Shown: positions 29,519 through 37,887 of the stretch, one piece after another
Numbering within the stretch: position 1 is the stretch's first letter
Layout of the letters: each line of letters starts with the position of its first letter
DNA from: an uncultured Pseudomonadales bacterium
Lineage (GTDB): Bacteria; Pseudomonadota; Gammaproteobacteria; Pseudomonadales; Azotimanducaceae
Assembly (NCBI GenBank): GCA_958295875.1
Contig: OY282379.1
Coordinates: 62,001-126,000 of the forward strand
Direction of reading: 5' to 3'
Length of the DNA stretch: 64,000 nucleotides
Translations under genes and position numbers: made by a program
Notes under the pieces: generated by a model
Told to the model about the DNA's origin: nothing
Database searches by the model: none
The model's input: the letters and a program-made list of their open reading frames with translations, nothing else

Positions 29519-31581
29519 TTACTGCCCTCCCGAATTCGAATCAGTGCATCAAGCGCCACGGCGCCCTGGCCTTCTGGTAACACGGCCAAGGGATTGACGT
29601 CCAACTCCTCCACCGCGCCGGGGTGCGCCGCGCCGAAGCTGGCGATCGCGAGGATCGCCGCCACCGCGGCCTGCACATCACCGGCGGGCTGCCCGCGGTA
29701 GCCGTGCAACAGTGGCGCACAGCGCAGCGCCGCCAAGGCATCGCGCACCGCCTCCGCGCTGGTTGGCAGCAGCAGCGTCACGCTGTCGCCAGCGAGCTCC
29801 ACCAAGACGCCGCCGGACCCCACCATGAGGAGGATGCCGAACTGCGCGTCGCGCTGAAGGCCGACAATCAGCTCGCAAACGGCAGCGCCGACATGGCGCT
29901 CCACCAGGAGACCGTCTCCCAACGGCAACAGCGCTTGCGCCGCGGCGCACACTTGGGCTTCGCCCCGCAGGCCAATCCGCACCGCGCCCTGTTCCGTCTT
30001 GTGCGCCACACCTAACGCCTTCATCACCACCGCGCCGCCCAACGTTGCCGCAAGGGCCACCGCCGCGTCCGCATCCCGTGCCACGCCCCCTGCCGGCACG
30101 GCGACGCCGAAGCGCCGCAGACGCGCCTTGGCCGCGGCTTCGTCCAGCACTTGCGGGGCCGCGGCGGCCACCGCCGGCGCCAGCGCCGGCGGCGCTGCCG
30201 GCCGTTGCCACGCGGTGCCCACAAACGCGGCGGCCTCCAACGCGGCCAGCCCCTCGCCCAAGCCGCAGAGCGGCGCGATGCCACGCGCCAGCAACGCTTC
30301 CGCCCAAGATTCCGGCATGTTCTCCGCCAACGTGGCGAGCACCGCACCGGTCGCGTTGGCGTGGCGCAGGGCCTGCTCGAACGCACGCGCCGTCACCTGC
30401 CATTCCGCATCGTCGCAGCGGTCGGCCCTTGGGACGTCCAACACCAGCACGTTGGCGTCGAAGCCGGCTGCCGCGAACGCGGAGAAGGTCGCCGTGAGCG
30501 CCGCTTCGTCGCCCCAGCTAAAGGTGTGGTAGTCGAGCGGGTTGGCCACATGCACCAGTGGATGGGTGGTGGCCGCCACCGTCGCGGCTTGCTCCGATGT
30601 GAGCGCCGGCAGCGAGAGGCGTGTGTTCGCCACAGCGTCCGCCATCAGGCCGGCCTCGCCACCGGAGCAGCTCAGGGAACCGATGCGGCGGCCACGCAAC
30701 GGGCCATGCGCGTGGAGGAACTTCAACGCTTCTACGAAGTCTGCGAGACCACGCGCCCGCGCCACGCCCAGGCGCGACAGCAGCGCCTCGGCGCCGGCGT
30801 CCGCCCCGGCGATGGACGCCGTGTGACTCAACGCCGCCGCCGACCCGGCCGTTGAGCGCCCCACCTTCAAGGCCACCACCGGCACACGCCGCGCCCGCGC
30901 CTGGCTCGCCAACGCCTCCATGCCGGCCATCGAATCGAACGCCTCGACGTGCAACCCGATTGCGCTCACGCGGTCGTCTTCCAACAGCGCCAGCGCCAGT
31001 TGCGAGAGGCCGAGCTGTGCTTGGTTGCCAGCGGTGACCATGTAGGCGATGGGCAGGCCGCGCCGCTGCATGGTGACGCTGATGGCGACATTCGAGGACT
31101 GCATGACGATGGCGACGCCGCGGCCATCGGCGCCGAGGCGCTTGCCGCCGTGTTGATCCGGCCACAGCGGAACGCCGTCCAGAAAATTGATGAGGCCGTA
31201 GCAGTTCGGGCCCACGAGCGGCATCTGCGCCGCTGCAGCCACCAACTCCTCCTGCAACTCCGCCCCGCCGGCTTCGAGAAAGCCGGCCGCGTAGCAGATG
31301 GCGCCACCCGCGCCGGTGTCAGCCAAAGCGGCCACCGCCTCCACCGCGGCATGGCGGTTAACGCCCACGAACGCGGCGTCGGGCACGCCCGGCAGCGCCG
31401 CCACGCAACGATAAGCAGTGCGGCCGGCGACTTGGGAGCGAGTGGGGTGTACCGGCCAAACCTCGCCCTGGAAGCCCATCCGTTCGCACTGCTCCGCCAC
31501 CCGCGCCGCCGCGACGCCGCCGATCACGGCAACGCTGCGCGGCCGCAGCAGCCGGTGGAGGGGGGCGATGGGCGCGGCCAT
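29515..31581 (-). CDS. NDP-forming acyl-CoA synthetase (fused alpha-beta)
   Basis: A 688-residue enzyme of the acetate-CoA ligase (ADP-forming) superfamily. The order is an N-terminal CoA-binding domain (RSVAVIGG, VGPNCYGLIN), a ligase-CoA domain with the phospho-His segment ALSHTASIAGAD, and a C-terminal ATP-grasp domain (AVVMKALGVAHKTEQGAVRIGL, LDVNPLAVLPEG). It makes acyl-CoA from an acid with ATP. Placed between a crotonase and an acyl-CoA dehydrogenase, it may activate gamma-butyrobetaine, crotonobetaine or carnitine in place of CaiC (inference). The stop overlaps the caiD start. It lies 15 bases after the dehydrogenase gene. Confidence 0.87.
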   Translation of the reverse strand: MAAPIAPLHRLLRPRSVAVIGGVAAARVAEQCERMGFQGEVWPVHPTRSQVAGRTAYRCVAALPGVPDAAFVGVNRHAAVEAVAALADTGAGGAICYAAGFLEAGGAELQEELVAAAAQMPLVGPNCYGLINFLDGVPLWPDQHGGKRLGADGRGVAIVMQSSNVAISVTMQRRGLPIAYMVTAGNQAQLGLSQLALALLEDDRVSAIGLHVEAFDSMAGMEALASQARARRVPVVALKVGRSTAGSAAALSHTASIAGADAGAEALLSRLGVARARGLADFVEALKFLHAHGPLRGRRIGSLSCSGGEAGLMADAVANTRLSLPALTSEQAATVAATTHPLVHVANPLDYHTFSWGDEAALTATFSAFAAAGFDANVLVLDVPRADRCDDAEWQVTARAFEQALRHANATGAVLATLAENMPESWAEALLARGIAPLCGLGEGLAALEAAAFVGTAWQRPAAPPALAPAVAAAAPQVLDEAAAKARLRRFGVAVPAGGVARDADAAVALAATLGGAVVMKALGVAHKTEQGAVRIGLRGEAQVCAAAQALLPLGDGLLVERHVGAAVCELIVGLQRDAQFGILLMVGSGGVLVELAGDSVTLLLPTSAEAVRDALAALRCAPLLHGYRGQPAGDVQAAVAAILAIASFGAAHPGAVEELDVNPLAVLPEGQGAVALDALIRIREGSK

Positions 31582-31596
31582 GGCGTTCGCGGCGCC

Positions 31597-32757
31597 CTAA
31601 GCGCCCCGCGGCCGCAGCAGTTCGCGCCCGATGATGTGGCGCTGAATCTCCGATGTGCCATCCCAGATGCGCTCCACCCGGGCATCGCGCCAGAACCGAG
31701 CGAGCGGCAAATCGCTCATGAGGCCCATGCCGCCGTGGATCTGCACAGCCTCGTCCGTCACTCGCGCCAGCATCTCAGAGGCATAGAGCTTCGCCGACGC
31801 GATCTCGCGGTTCGCCGGCAGCCCTGCATCCAAGCGCCAAGCGGCGGCCAGCGTCAGCCAGTCCGCCGCGTCCATCTCGGTCGCCATGTCAGCGAGTTTG
31901 AAGGCCACGCCCTGAAAACGACCGATGGGTTGGCCGAACTGCTGCCGCTCGGCGGCGTGGGCGAGCGCCAAATCGAAGGCGCGACGCGCCCGCCCCACGC
32001 ACATCGCCGCCACCGTGAGGCGGGTGCCGTAGAGCCACTCGTTCGCCAGCTCGAAACCGCGGTGGGGCTCGCCGAGCACCTGCGCCGAGGACAGCCGGCA
32101 ATCATCGAAGGTGAGGATGCAGTTGTGGTAGCCGCGGTGCGACACGGATTCATATCCGGAGCGGATGTCGAAGCCCGGCGTGCCGCGGTCCACCAGAAAG
32201 CAGGTGATGCGCTTCTTCGGGCCGTTGGCGGTGGACTCCTCGCCCGTGGCCACGAACACGATCACGAAGTCTGCGATGTCCGCATGGGAAATGAAGTGCT
32301 TGGCGCCGTTGAGCAACCAGTCGTCACCAACGGGGCGCGCCGCGCATTGCATGCCGCGCAGGTCGGAGCCGGCGGCCGGTTCCGTCATGGCCAACGCATC
32401 AAAGCGTTCGCCACGCACGGCGGGATGGAGGTAACGCTCGCGCTGCTCTGCGTCGCAGGCCATGAGGATGCCGGACGGACGCCCCCAGAACACCGTGAGG
32501 GCCATGGCGGCGCGGCCCAGTTCGCGTTCGAGCAAGGTGAAGGTGAGGTGGTCCAAACCGCCACCGCCAACCGCCTCCGGCAAGTTCGGCGCGAAGAAGC
32601 CGAGCGCTTGCACCTTGCGGGCGATGTCTTGGCCGATCTCCGGCGGCACACGCCCAGCGCGCTCCACTTCCTCCTCAAGGGGGTAGAGCTCCTGCTCCAC
32701 GAATTCGCGCACGGTGTCGACCACCAGCTGCTGCTCTTGAGAGAGACCGAATTGCAT
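31597..32757 (-). CDS. Acyl-CoA dehydrogenase, possible (gamma-butyrobetainyl/crotonobetainyl)-CoA type
   Basis: A 386-residue FAD-dependent acyl-CoA dehydrogenase with the three usual domains. The ALAMTEPAAGSDLRG and AKHFISHADIADF segments bind FAD and substrate, RQQFGQPIGRFQ is the ACAD signature 2 region, and IHGGMGLMSD is present. Where many enzymes have catalytic Glu in YEGTSEIQR, this one reads RIWDGTSEIQR, so Asp replaces it. No Glu stands at the alternative base position of the isovaleryl-CoA group either. It is predicted to introduce the double bond into gamma-butyrobetainyl-CoA, from its place in the carnitine operon (inference). ATG 32757; 15 bases from the downstream synthetase gene. 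Confidence 0.82.
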   Translation of the reverse strand: MQFGLSQEQQLVVDTVREFVEQELYPLEEEVERAGRVPPEIGQDIARKVQALGFFAPNLPEAVGGGGLDHLTFTLLERELGRAAMALTVFWGRPSGILMACDAEQRERYLHPAVRGERFDALAMTEPAAGSDLRGMQCAARPVGDDWLLNGAKHFISHADIADFVIVFVATGEESTANGPKKRITCFLVDRGTPGFDIRSGYESVSHRGYHNCILTFDDCRLSSAQVLGEPHRGFELANEWLYGTRLTVAAMCVGRARRAFDLALAHAAERQQFGQPIGRFQGVAFKLADMATEMDAADWLTLAAAWRLDAGLPANREIASAKLYASEMLARVTDEAVQIHGGMGLMSDLPLARFWRDARVERIWDGTSEIQRHIIGRELLRPRGA

Positions 32758-32766
32758 GGCTTAGCT

Positions 32767-32785
32767 TGCCCAAGCGGACTGGGCA
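32767..32785. promoter_or_regulatory. 6-bp inverted repeat in the lcdH to acyl-CoA dehydrogenase gap
   Basis: TGCCCA (32767-32772) and TGGGCA (32780-32785) form a perfect inverted repeat with 7 bases between, ten bases upstream of the dehydrogenase ATG. The 134-base gap between lcdH and this gene is the longest in the minus-strand set. The repeat may be an operator or an RNA hairpin; six base pairs is weak evidence. Confidence 0.25.
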
Positions 32786-32891
32786 TCATACGCCTGTTCG
32801 GTTGCCAAAGCCGTCGGGCGCGTGCGGCAGCCGTCACGCCAAACTCCCCGCTTCAGCGAGGGTGCCGACGCTTGCGGGCAAGCTCTGCGTG

Positions 32892-33893
32892 CTACATGGG
32901 CACGGCGTTGCGCAGCCGATCTTCATGCGCGGCCAACACTTGGCCGGCACCAATCTCGTAGGTGCTGAGCGCCCGCATGATCGCCACGAGACATTCGTCG
33001 CGCAGCCGCTCCAACTCGCGCACACCACGCCCGTCCGCCAAGCGCTCCGCCCCAGCCGCCACCTTTTCCGCGAGGGCATCCGTGAGCTCAGGCGCCGCCA
33101 AGCGCGTCCACGGCGCCTTCAGAGTCGGGCCGAACTGGCGCATGAAATCCCGCATGCCGTGTTCCCCGCCAGCCAGATGGAAAGCAAGAAAGGTGCCCAT
33201 GAATGCCCAGCGCAAGCCTGGCCCGTACGCGATGGCCGCGTCGAGTTCCTCCGGCGTCGCCACGTCTTCGGCGACGAGGTGCAGGGCTTCCCGCCACAGG
33301 GCTTCCTGCAGCCGATCGGACAAGAAGCCCTCGATCTCCACCCGCACCCGCAGGGGATGCATGCCGAGGTCTGCGTAAAACGCGACCGCCCGGTCAACCA
33401 CCGACGGCGCGGTGCGCTCACCGCCCAGCACCTCCACCAACGGCAACAGGTACACGGGATTGAACGGATGCCCGACCAGCACCCGTTCAGGATGGCGGCA
33501 ATCGCGTTGGAGGTCTGAAGGCTTGAGGCCAGAGGTGCTCGACGCGAGGATGACTTCGGGCGGCGCCGCGGCGTCGAGCTCCGCGAGCACATGGCGCTTC
33601 ACGGCAAGACGTTCTGGCGCACTCTCCTGCACAAAGCCCGCGGCGGCGCACATCTCTTCGAGCGACTTGGCGCACCGCAGCCGGTCTTGGCTGGCGCCGG
33701 GGAAGAGGCCGACGGACTCAAGCGCCGGCCACGCATTCGCCACCGCCATGCGCAACTTGGCTTCCCAGCCGGGCGCGACGTCCCACGCGATGACGTCGAG
33801 CCCCCGCGCCAGCGCCCGGGCGGCCCAACCGGCGCCGATGACGCCGGCACCGACGATGCCGAGGGTTTGCGCAGCCAACGCGGGCTGGCTCAA
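32892..33893 (-). CDS. lcdH: L-carnitine dehydrogenase
   Basis: A 333-residue NAD-dependent dehydrogenase of the 3-hydroxyacyl-CoA dehydrogenase superfamily that oxidises L-carnitine to 3-dehydrocarnitine. It has GAGVIG at about residues 15-20, [19 protein letters not shown] with the catalytic His/Glu pair, and the diagnostic carnitine-dehydrogenase stretch [21 protein letters not shown]...[11 protein letters not shown]. It is the single-domain form; the rhizobial thioesterase-fused version is about 490 residues. The start is TTG 33893, overlapping the TGA of the upstream gene by 4 bases (TTGA). Its neighbours, the dehydrocarnitine cleavage enzyme and CaiD, support the assignment. Confidence 0.92.
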   Translation of the reverse strand: MSQPALAAQTLGIVGAGVIGAGWAARALARGLDVIAWDVAPGWEAKLRMAVANAWPALESVGLFPGASQDRLRCAKSLEEMCAAAGFVQESAPERLAVKRHVLAELDAAAPPEVILASSTSGLKPSDLQRDCRHPERVLVGHPFNPVYLLPLVEVLGGERTAPSVVDRAVAFYADLGMHPLRVRVEIEGFLSDRLQEALWREALHLVAEDVATPEELDAAIAYGPGLRWAFMGTFLAFHLAGGEHGMRDFMRQFGPTLKAPWTRLAAPELTDALAEKVAAGAERLADGRGVRELERLRDECLVAIMRALSTYEIGAGQVLAAHEDRLRNAVPM

Positions 33894-34780
33894 CCGCGCT
33901 TGACGAGGCCGAACTTCTCGCGCGCCGCGGCCGGGCCCACGACCTCCGCCCCCATCAGTTCAACGATGGTGCGCACCCGCTCCACCAGTTGGGCGTTGCT
34001 GGCATGGACGCCGCGCTGCAGGTAGAGGTTGTCTTCAAGCCCGACCCGCACGTTGCCGCCCAACAACGCCGCCGCCGCCGCGAACGGCATTTGGTCGCGG
34101 CTGATGGCGAACGCGGTCCAATTGGCGCCCGGGGGCAGCAGCTGCACCCAAGCCTGCAGCACCGGCAGTTCAGGCGGCGCGCCCCAACGGATGCCGTGGC
34201 AAAGCTGAAACAGCGGCGGCTCGTCGAGCAGGCCCTCATCGTGCATCTGGCGGGCAAACCACAGATGCCCCGTGTCGAATACCTCGAGCTCTGGCTTCAC
34301 GCCCAACTCTTGGATGCGCTTAGCGCCCCGACGCAGCATGTCCGGCGTCGACACATAGACTAGGCTGCCCTCGCCGAAGTTGTATGAGCCACAGTCCAGC
34401 GAACAGATCTCAGGCAATAGCTCTTCGACGTGCGGCAGCCGCTCCAGAGCGCCCACCAAGTCCGTGTCCGCGCCGAACTGCCGGGGATCTTCGTCCGCAC
34501 CGATGAAGAGATCGCCCCCCATGCCAGCCGTTAAGTTGATGACCACATCCGTGTCCGCATCGCGAATGCGCGCCACCACCTCCCGATACAGCGCCACGTC
34601 GCGCGAGCCTTTCCCCGTGACGGGATCCCGCACATGGCAATGCACCACCGCCGCCCCGGCCCTTGCGGCATCGAGGGCCGCGGTGGCGATCTCGGCCGGC
34701 ATGACGGGAATGGCCGGATGCCGGCCGACGGTATCGCCGGCACCCGTGACCGCGCATGTAATGACAACTTCCCGATTCAT
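33890..34780 (-). CDS. 3-dehydrocarnitine cleavage enzyme (BKACE/DUF849 family)
   Basis: A 296-residue beta-keto acid cleavage enzyme. The zinc-binding HCHVRD is at H47 and H49, with family segments [28 protein letters not shown] and the C-terminal [33 protein letters not shown] enzymes condense a 3-oxo acid with acetyl-CoA and split it; next to lcdH the expected reaction is 3-dehydrocarnitine plus acetyl-CoA to betainyl-CoA plus acetoacetate (pathway knowledge from Pseudomonas, called DhcA/CdhC there). ATG 34780 has a GGAGCAG ribosome site; upstream in-frame starts lack one. It overlaps lcdH by 4 bases and is the first gene of the operon. Confidence 0.9.
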   Translation of the reverse strand: MNREVVITCAVTGAGDTVGRHPAIPVMPAEIATAALDAARAGAAVVHCHVRDPVTGKGSRDVALYREVVARIRDADTDVVINLTAGMGGDLFIGADEDPRQFGADTDLVGALERLPHVEELLPEICSLDCGSYNFGEGSLVYVSTPDMLRRGAKRIQELGVKPELEVFDTGHLWFARQMHDEGLLDEPPLFQLCHGIRWGAPPELPVLQAWVQLLPPGANWTAFAISRDQMPFAAAAALLGGNVRVGLEDNLYLQRGVHASNAQLVERVRTIVELMGAEVVGPAAAREKFGLVKRG

Positions 34781-34906
34781 ATGTCTGCTCCGTTGCGGAC
34801 GCGCCAGCCCACTGTAGCGCACCACGAACGGCACCGGAAGAAGCGCGGCGCTGCCCATCGGCACCGATGCGGCGAGGGCGTGGCCGCCGGCGACGACTGT
34901 GGATGG

Positions 34907-36040
34907 TCAGCGCTGGTGAGCCTCCGCCAGCATGGCCTCAACCTTGGCGACCAACTGCTCCAGCGTGTCGACCATGAGCCATTCGCCGACATCGGCCAAC
35001 CGCGCCGGCGAGTCCACGCGCTCAAGCAGCGGATGCAGCACTTCGGCGCGCGGCCCGAACCGCAGCGCCGCCTGACGCCGCAAGGCCGCGCGCTGCGCGG
35101 CGAGGCCCTGTTCCATGCCTTGCGCGAGGCCCTGCTCTACACCTTGCGCACGGCCCTGCTCCACGCCCTCAGCGCGGCCCTGCTCCAGCCACTTCTCCGT
35201 CCAACCCTTCACCCGCTCCTCGAGTTGCGAATGAAACTCGTCCAAGCTCGCCATCGCCCTCATCTCCTCCGCCTTGGCGCCCGTGATTCCCAACCGCCGC
35301 AGCGCCCATTCCAGTATCGTCCGCGCCAAGCCCCGGTCGGCCAAGCTCGCCAACGCTTTGAGCCACCCCACCAGCTCCGCTTCGTTGCGCGCGCCCTCCA
35401 TGCAGATCAGCGCCGACATCGCGTTGCCGGGCCTTGGATCGTCCCCGCGGCAGGACTCAAAATCAAGCACGAAGTAGGCATGGCGGAGTTGGAACGCTGC
35501 CAAGTCGCCGGACGCCTGTCGGGCATCCGCTATGTCCTCGGGCGCCCCGGCGCCAAGCTCTGGCCACGCCAACGAAGACAGTTCCGTCGGCGCGGTCCAA
35601 CGCCGCGGGCCGTTGTACACCACCAGCGGGAACACCGGCGGCAGCGGGCCGCCCGGACGCATTACGCCGGCGGCACTCAACTCTCGCTGCAGACCCAGCA
35701 CATAGCCCGCCATGCGCAACGCCATGTCCGGATCCGGCCGCGACTGGAACTCCGCCAAGATCAGCAGGCAGCCACCCGATGCCGCCCAATCCCGCGCCCA
35801 ACGAAAGCGCAAGCGCCACGCTTGGTCCCCCTGCCGGCGCCGGAAACCGTCGCCGATCCACTCGGTCGGCAGCCTCTCCAGCGTCTCGAAGTCGAGCGCG
35901 GCGAGCGTGCGCGGATGCAGCGGCCCGGCCGGGCGCACCGCGTAGCCACGCAGCGCGTCCTCGATCATGCGGCGATGCGAGAAGATCGCTTTGAAGGCTT
36001 GGTCGTGCGGCCGACGCGAGGTGTCGTCGGAAGACGCCAT
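34907..36040 (-). CDS. Rpn-family PD-(D/E)XK nuclease/putative transposase
   Basis: A 377-residue protein of the Rpn (recombination-promoting nuclease) family. It starts with HDQAFKAIFSHRRMIEDALRGY and contains LLILAEFQSRPDPDMALRMAGYV, in which the E-x-Q takes the E-x-K place of the nuclease core, and PPVFPLVVYNG. Near residues 285-325 lies a low-complexity repeat (EQGRAEGVEQGRAQGVEQGLAQGMEQG), then a DUF4351-like C-terminus (ALRRQAALRFG...). Rpn proteins cleave DNA and promote recombination; some are linked to defence. ATG 36040 is preferred; an in-frame start at 36067 adds 9 residues. It is monocistronic, 126 bases upstream of the carnitine operon start. Confidence 0.82.
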   Translation of the reverse strand: MASSDDTSRRPHDQAFKAIFSHRRMIEDALRGYAVRPAGPLHPRTLAALDFETLERLPTEWIGDGFRRRQGDQAWRLRFRWARDWAASGGCLLILAEFQSRPDPDMALRMAGYVLGLQRELSAAGVMRPGGPLPPVFPLVVYNGPRRWTAPTELSSLAWPELGAGAPEDIADARQASGDLAAFQLRHAYFVLDFESCRGDDPRPGNAMSALICMEGARNEAELVGWLKALASLADRGLARTILEWALRRLGITGAKAEEMRAMASLDEFHSQLEERVKGWTEKWLEQGRAEGVEQGRAQGVEQGLAQGMEQGLAAQRAALRRQAALRFGPRAEVLHPLLERVDSPARLADVGEWLMVDTLEQLVAKVEAMLAEAHQR

Positions 36041-36214
36041 CGCCGTAAGATAGACCGACGGCCGCACTTGGTCTGTCAGCCAAGGTCCCTATGTGGCGTG
36101 GGACATTTCGGACGGGGCCAGAAGCGACTCACCCCGCACCGCGGCGATCCCCTCGCTCGACGGGCGGGCAAGCCTTACCATCCGCCGTGGCGATGGGCGG
36201 GCACAGGCCGCACA

Positions 36215-36859
36215 GTGATCGTTTCGCACCGACACGGGTTCATTTTCTTTGCCGTGCCCAGAACCGGCACCCACGCGGTGCGCGCGGCGCTTGAACCCAT
36301 GCTTGGCGACGACGATTGGCAACAGCAGTCCCTCACCGCCACCATGCGTCTGCCTGTGCCGGCCCTAGCCAGCCTAGGGCATGGCCACATCTCTCTGCGC
36401 CAAGCTCAAGCATCGCTCCCAGACACGATGTGGCGGAGCTATCTCAAGTTCGCCTTCGTCAGAAACCCTTACGACCGCTTCGTTTCCGTGGCCGCGATGT
36501 TGAACAAGCGCAATCCCCGCTACGCCGGCAACGAGGCGAACTTCATGAAGCGCGCATTGCGCGTGCCGCGCTTCCGCCAGCGTGTGTTGGCGCGACCGCA
36601 GGCGGACATCCTGACAGACGCCGCCGGCAACGTTGGCATGGACTTCACCGGTCGCTACGAGACGCTGCAAGGCTCTTTCAACGAGGCATGTCGGCGCATC
36701 GGCCTGCCGGAGCGCGCCCTGCGGCGCGCGAACACCGCCGCCCATCCCCCTTTCGCCCACTGCTATGACGACGAGCTCCTGCAAGCCGTGACGGACTTCT
36801 ACCGCATAGATTTCGAACTCTTCGGCTACCCGGTTGGAGAGCTTTCGCCATGCGCTTGA
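36215..36859 (+). CDS. Sulfotransferase family 2-type protein
   Basis: A 214-residue cytosolic protein starting at GTG 36215 (no ATG is available). The PAPS-binding loop is FFAVPRTGTHAVR (around residues 12-22), followed by WRSYLKFAFVRNPYDRFVSVAAML with the 3'-phosphate-binding RNPYDR motif, and a typical GRYETLQGSFNEACRRIGLP. It transfers sulfate from PAPS to an unknown acceptor. Its last 10 bases overlap the Asp/Asn hydroxylase gene, so the two are probably co-translated and work on one target. Upstream lies a 175-base divergent region shared with the Rpn gene. Confidence 0.8.
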   Translation: MIVSHRHGFIFFAVPRTGTHAVRAALEPMLGDDDWQQQSLTATMRLPVPALASLGHGHISLRQAQASLPDTMWRSYLKFAFVRNPYDRFVSVAAMLNKRNPRYAGNEANFMKRALRVPRFRQRVLARPQADILTDAAGNVGMDFTGRYETLQGSFNEACRRIGLPERALRRANTAAHPPFAHCYDDELLQAVTDFYRIDFELFGYPVGELSPCA

Positions 36860-37827
36860 GCCATCCCTTCATTCGCCTGCCTTGGCGCTTCGACGCGGCT
36901 CGGCTGGCTGAGGAAGCGCTTGCGCTGCCCAGAGAGGCATGGATGGCCCACCCAAACGGCACGCCAGGCAACTTCGCCGTCGCGCTCATCTCCTCCGGCG
37001 GCGGCGACAATGACTCGTTCGACGGCGCCAAGCGCGCCACGCCGCATCTGGCGGCCTGCCCCTACATGCGGCAAGTGATGGCTAGCTTCGGCGTGGTGCT
37101 GTCGCGTTCGCGCTTGATGAAGCTCGACGCCGGCGCCGAGGTTGGCCTGCATGTGGACTTCAACTATCACTGGTTCAGCCGCGTGCGCATCCACATCCCG
37201 GTGGTCACGCACCCCCACGTCACCTTCCACTGTGGCGCCGAGCGTGTCCACATGGCCGCCGGCGAGTGTTGGATCTTCGATTCCTGGCGGCGGCACAACG
37301 TGATGAACCAAAGCCAGACGGAGCGCATCCACCTAGTCATCGACACCACTGGTTCTTCCGGCTTCTGGCAGGCAGCGCACACCGCGGCGGCGCGAGACGA
37401 CGGCGAAGTGGCAGCATCCGCCGAGTTCGTACACTTCAACCCAGCCGCAGACCCTGCTCTCAACATGGAACACTGCAGCGGCTCGCCCGTGATGGCGCCG
37501 GAGGAGTGCGCGGCCTTGGTGGAAGACCTCATCGCGGATTTTCTTGCCAATCCAGCCAACGACGCGCCATTGAGCGGCGCCTACGCGAGGCTCATGCGAG
37601 GTTTCGTCGCAGACTGGCGCGAACTCTGGCACTTGCACGGGCCGACGGCCGCGGGGCTGCCTCACTTCCGTGCGCTGATCCGCGAGACGCGCCGCCGCCT
37701 GCATCCCAATCGCCGCGCCCTGACTACGCGCAGCAACGACATCGGCGTCAACGCGGTGTTTGCCGCCCGCGTATTGAACGCCGCCGTCGCACAGGACGCG
37801 ACCGGGCCGCGCCAAAGCCAAGCCTGA
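36850..37827 (+). CDS. Aspartyl/asparaginyl beta-hydroxylase domain protein
   Basis: A 325-residue Fe(II)/2-oxoglutarate dioxygenase. The Asp_Arg_Hydrox fold is readable: GLHVDFNYHW gives H101 and D103, RIHIPVVTHPHVTFH the core strands, SWRRHNVMN the distal H149, and TERIHLVID the R159 that binds 2-oxoglutarate. Residues about 195-325 form an extra C-terminal region (FLANPANDAPLSGAYARLMRGF) without a recognised domain. Such enzymes hydroxylate Asp or Asn in proteins. It overlaps the upstream sulfotransferase gene by 10 bases and converges (60-base gap) with a TPR-sulfotransferase, so sulfation and hydroxylation may act on the same protein (inference). Confidence 0.83.
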   Translation: MRLSHPFIRLPWRFDAARLAEEALALPREAWMAHPNGTPGNFAVALISSGGGDNDSFDGAKRATPHLAACPYMRQVMASFGVVLSRSRLMKLDAGAEVGLHVDFNYHWFSRVRIHIPVVTHPHVTFHCGAERVHMAAGECWIFDSWRRHNVMNQSQTERIHLVIDTTGSSGFWQAAHTAAARDDGEVAASAEFVHFNPAADPALNMEHCSGSPVMAPEECAALVEDLIADFLANPANDAPLSGAYARLMRGFVADWRELWHLHGPTAAGLPHFRALIRETRRRLHPNRRALTTRSNDIGVNAVFAARVLNAAVAQDATGPRQSQA

Positions 37828-37887
37828 GGCGTTTGGGCACCATCGCCACGACGCCTATCTCAAGCCTCAAGCGCCACGCTCGGCGCG

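Noticed and set aside
35095-35200. Tandem repeats that could suggest a CRISPR-like array
   Set aside because: They are in-frame codon repeats encoding the EQG-rich linker of the Rpn protein, without spacers. No CRISPR array was seen anywhere in the window.
34634-36214. N-terminal extension of the sulfotransferase frame
   Set aside because: The frame is open far upstream but is antisense to the BKACE start and the Rpn gene and has Arg/His/Gln-rich shadow composition; the sulfotransferase starts at the GTG at 36215.
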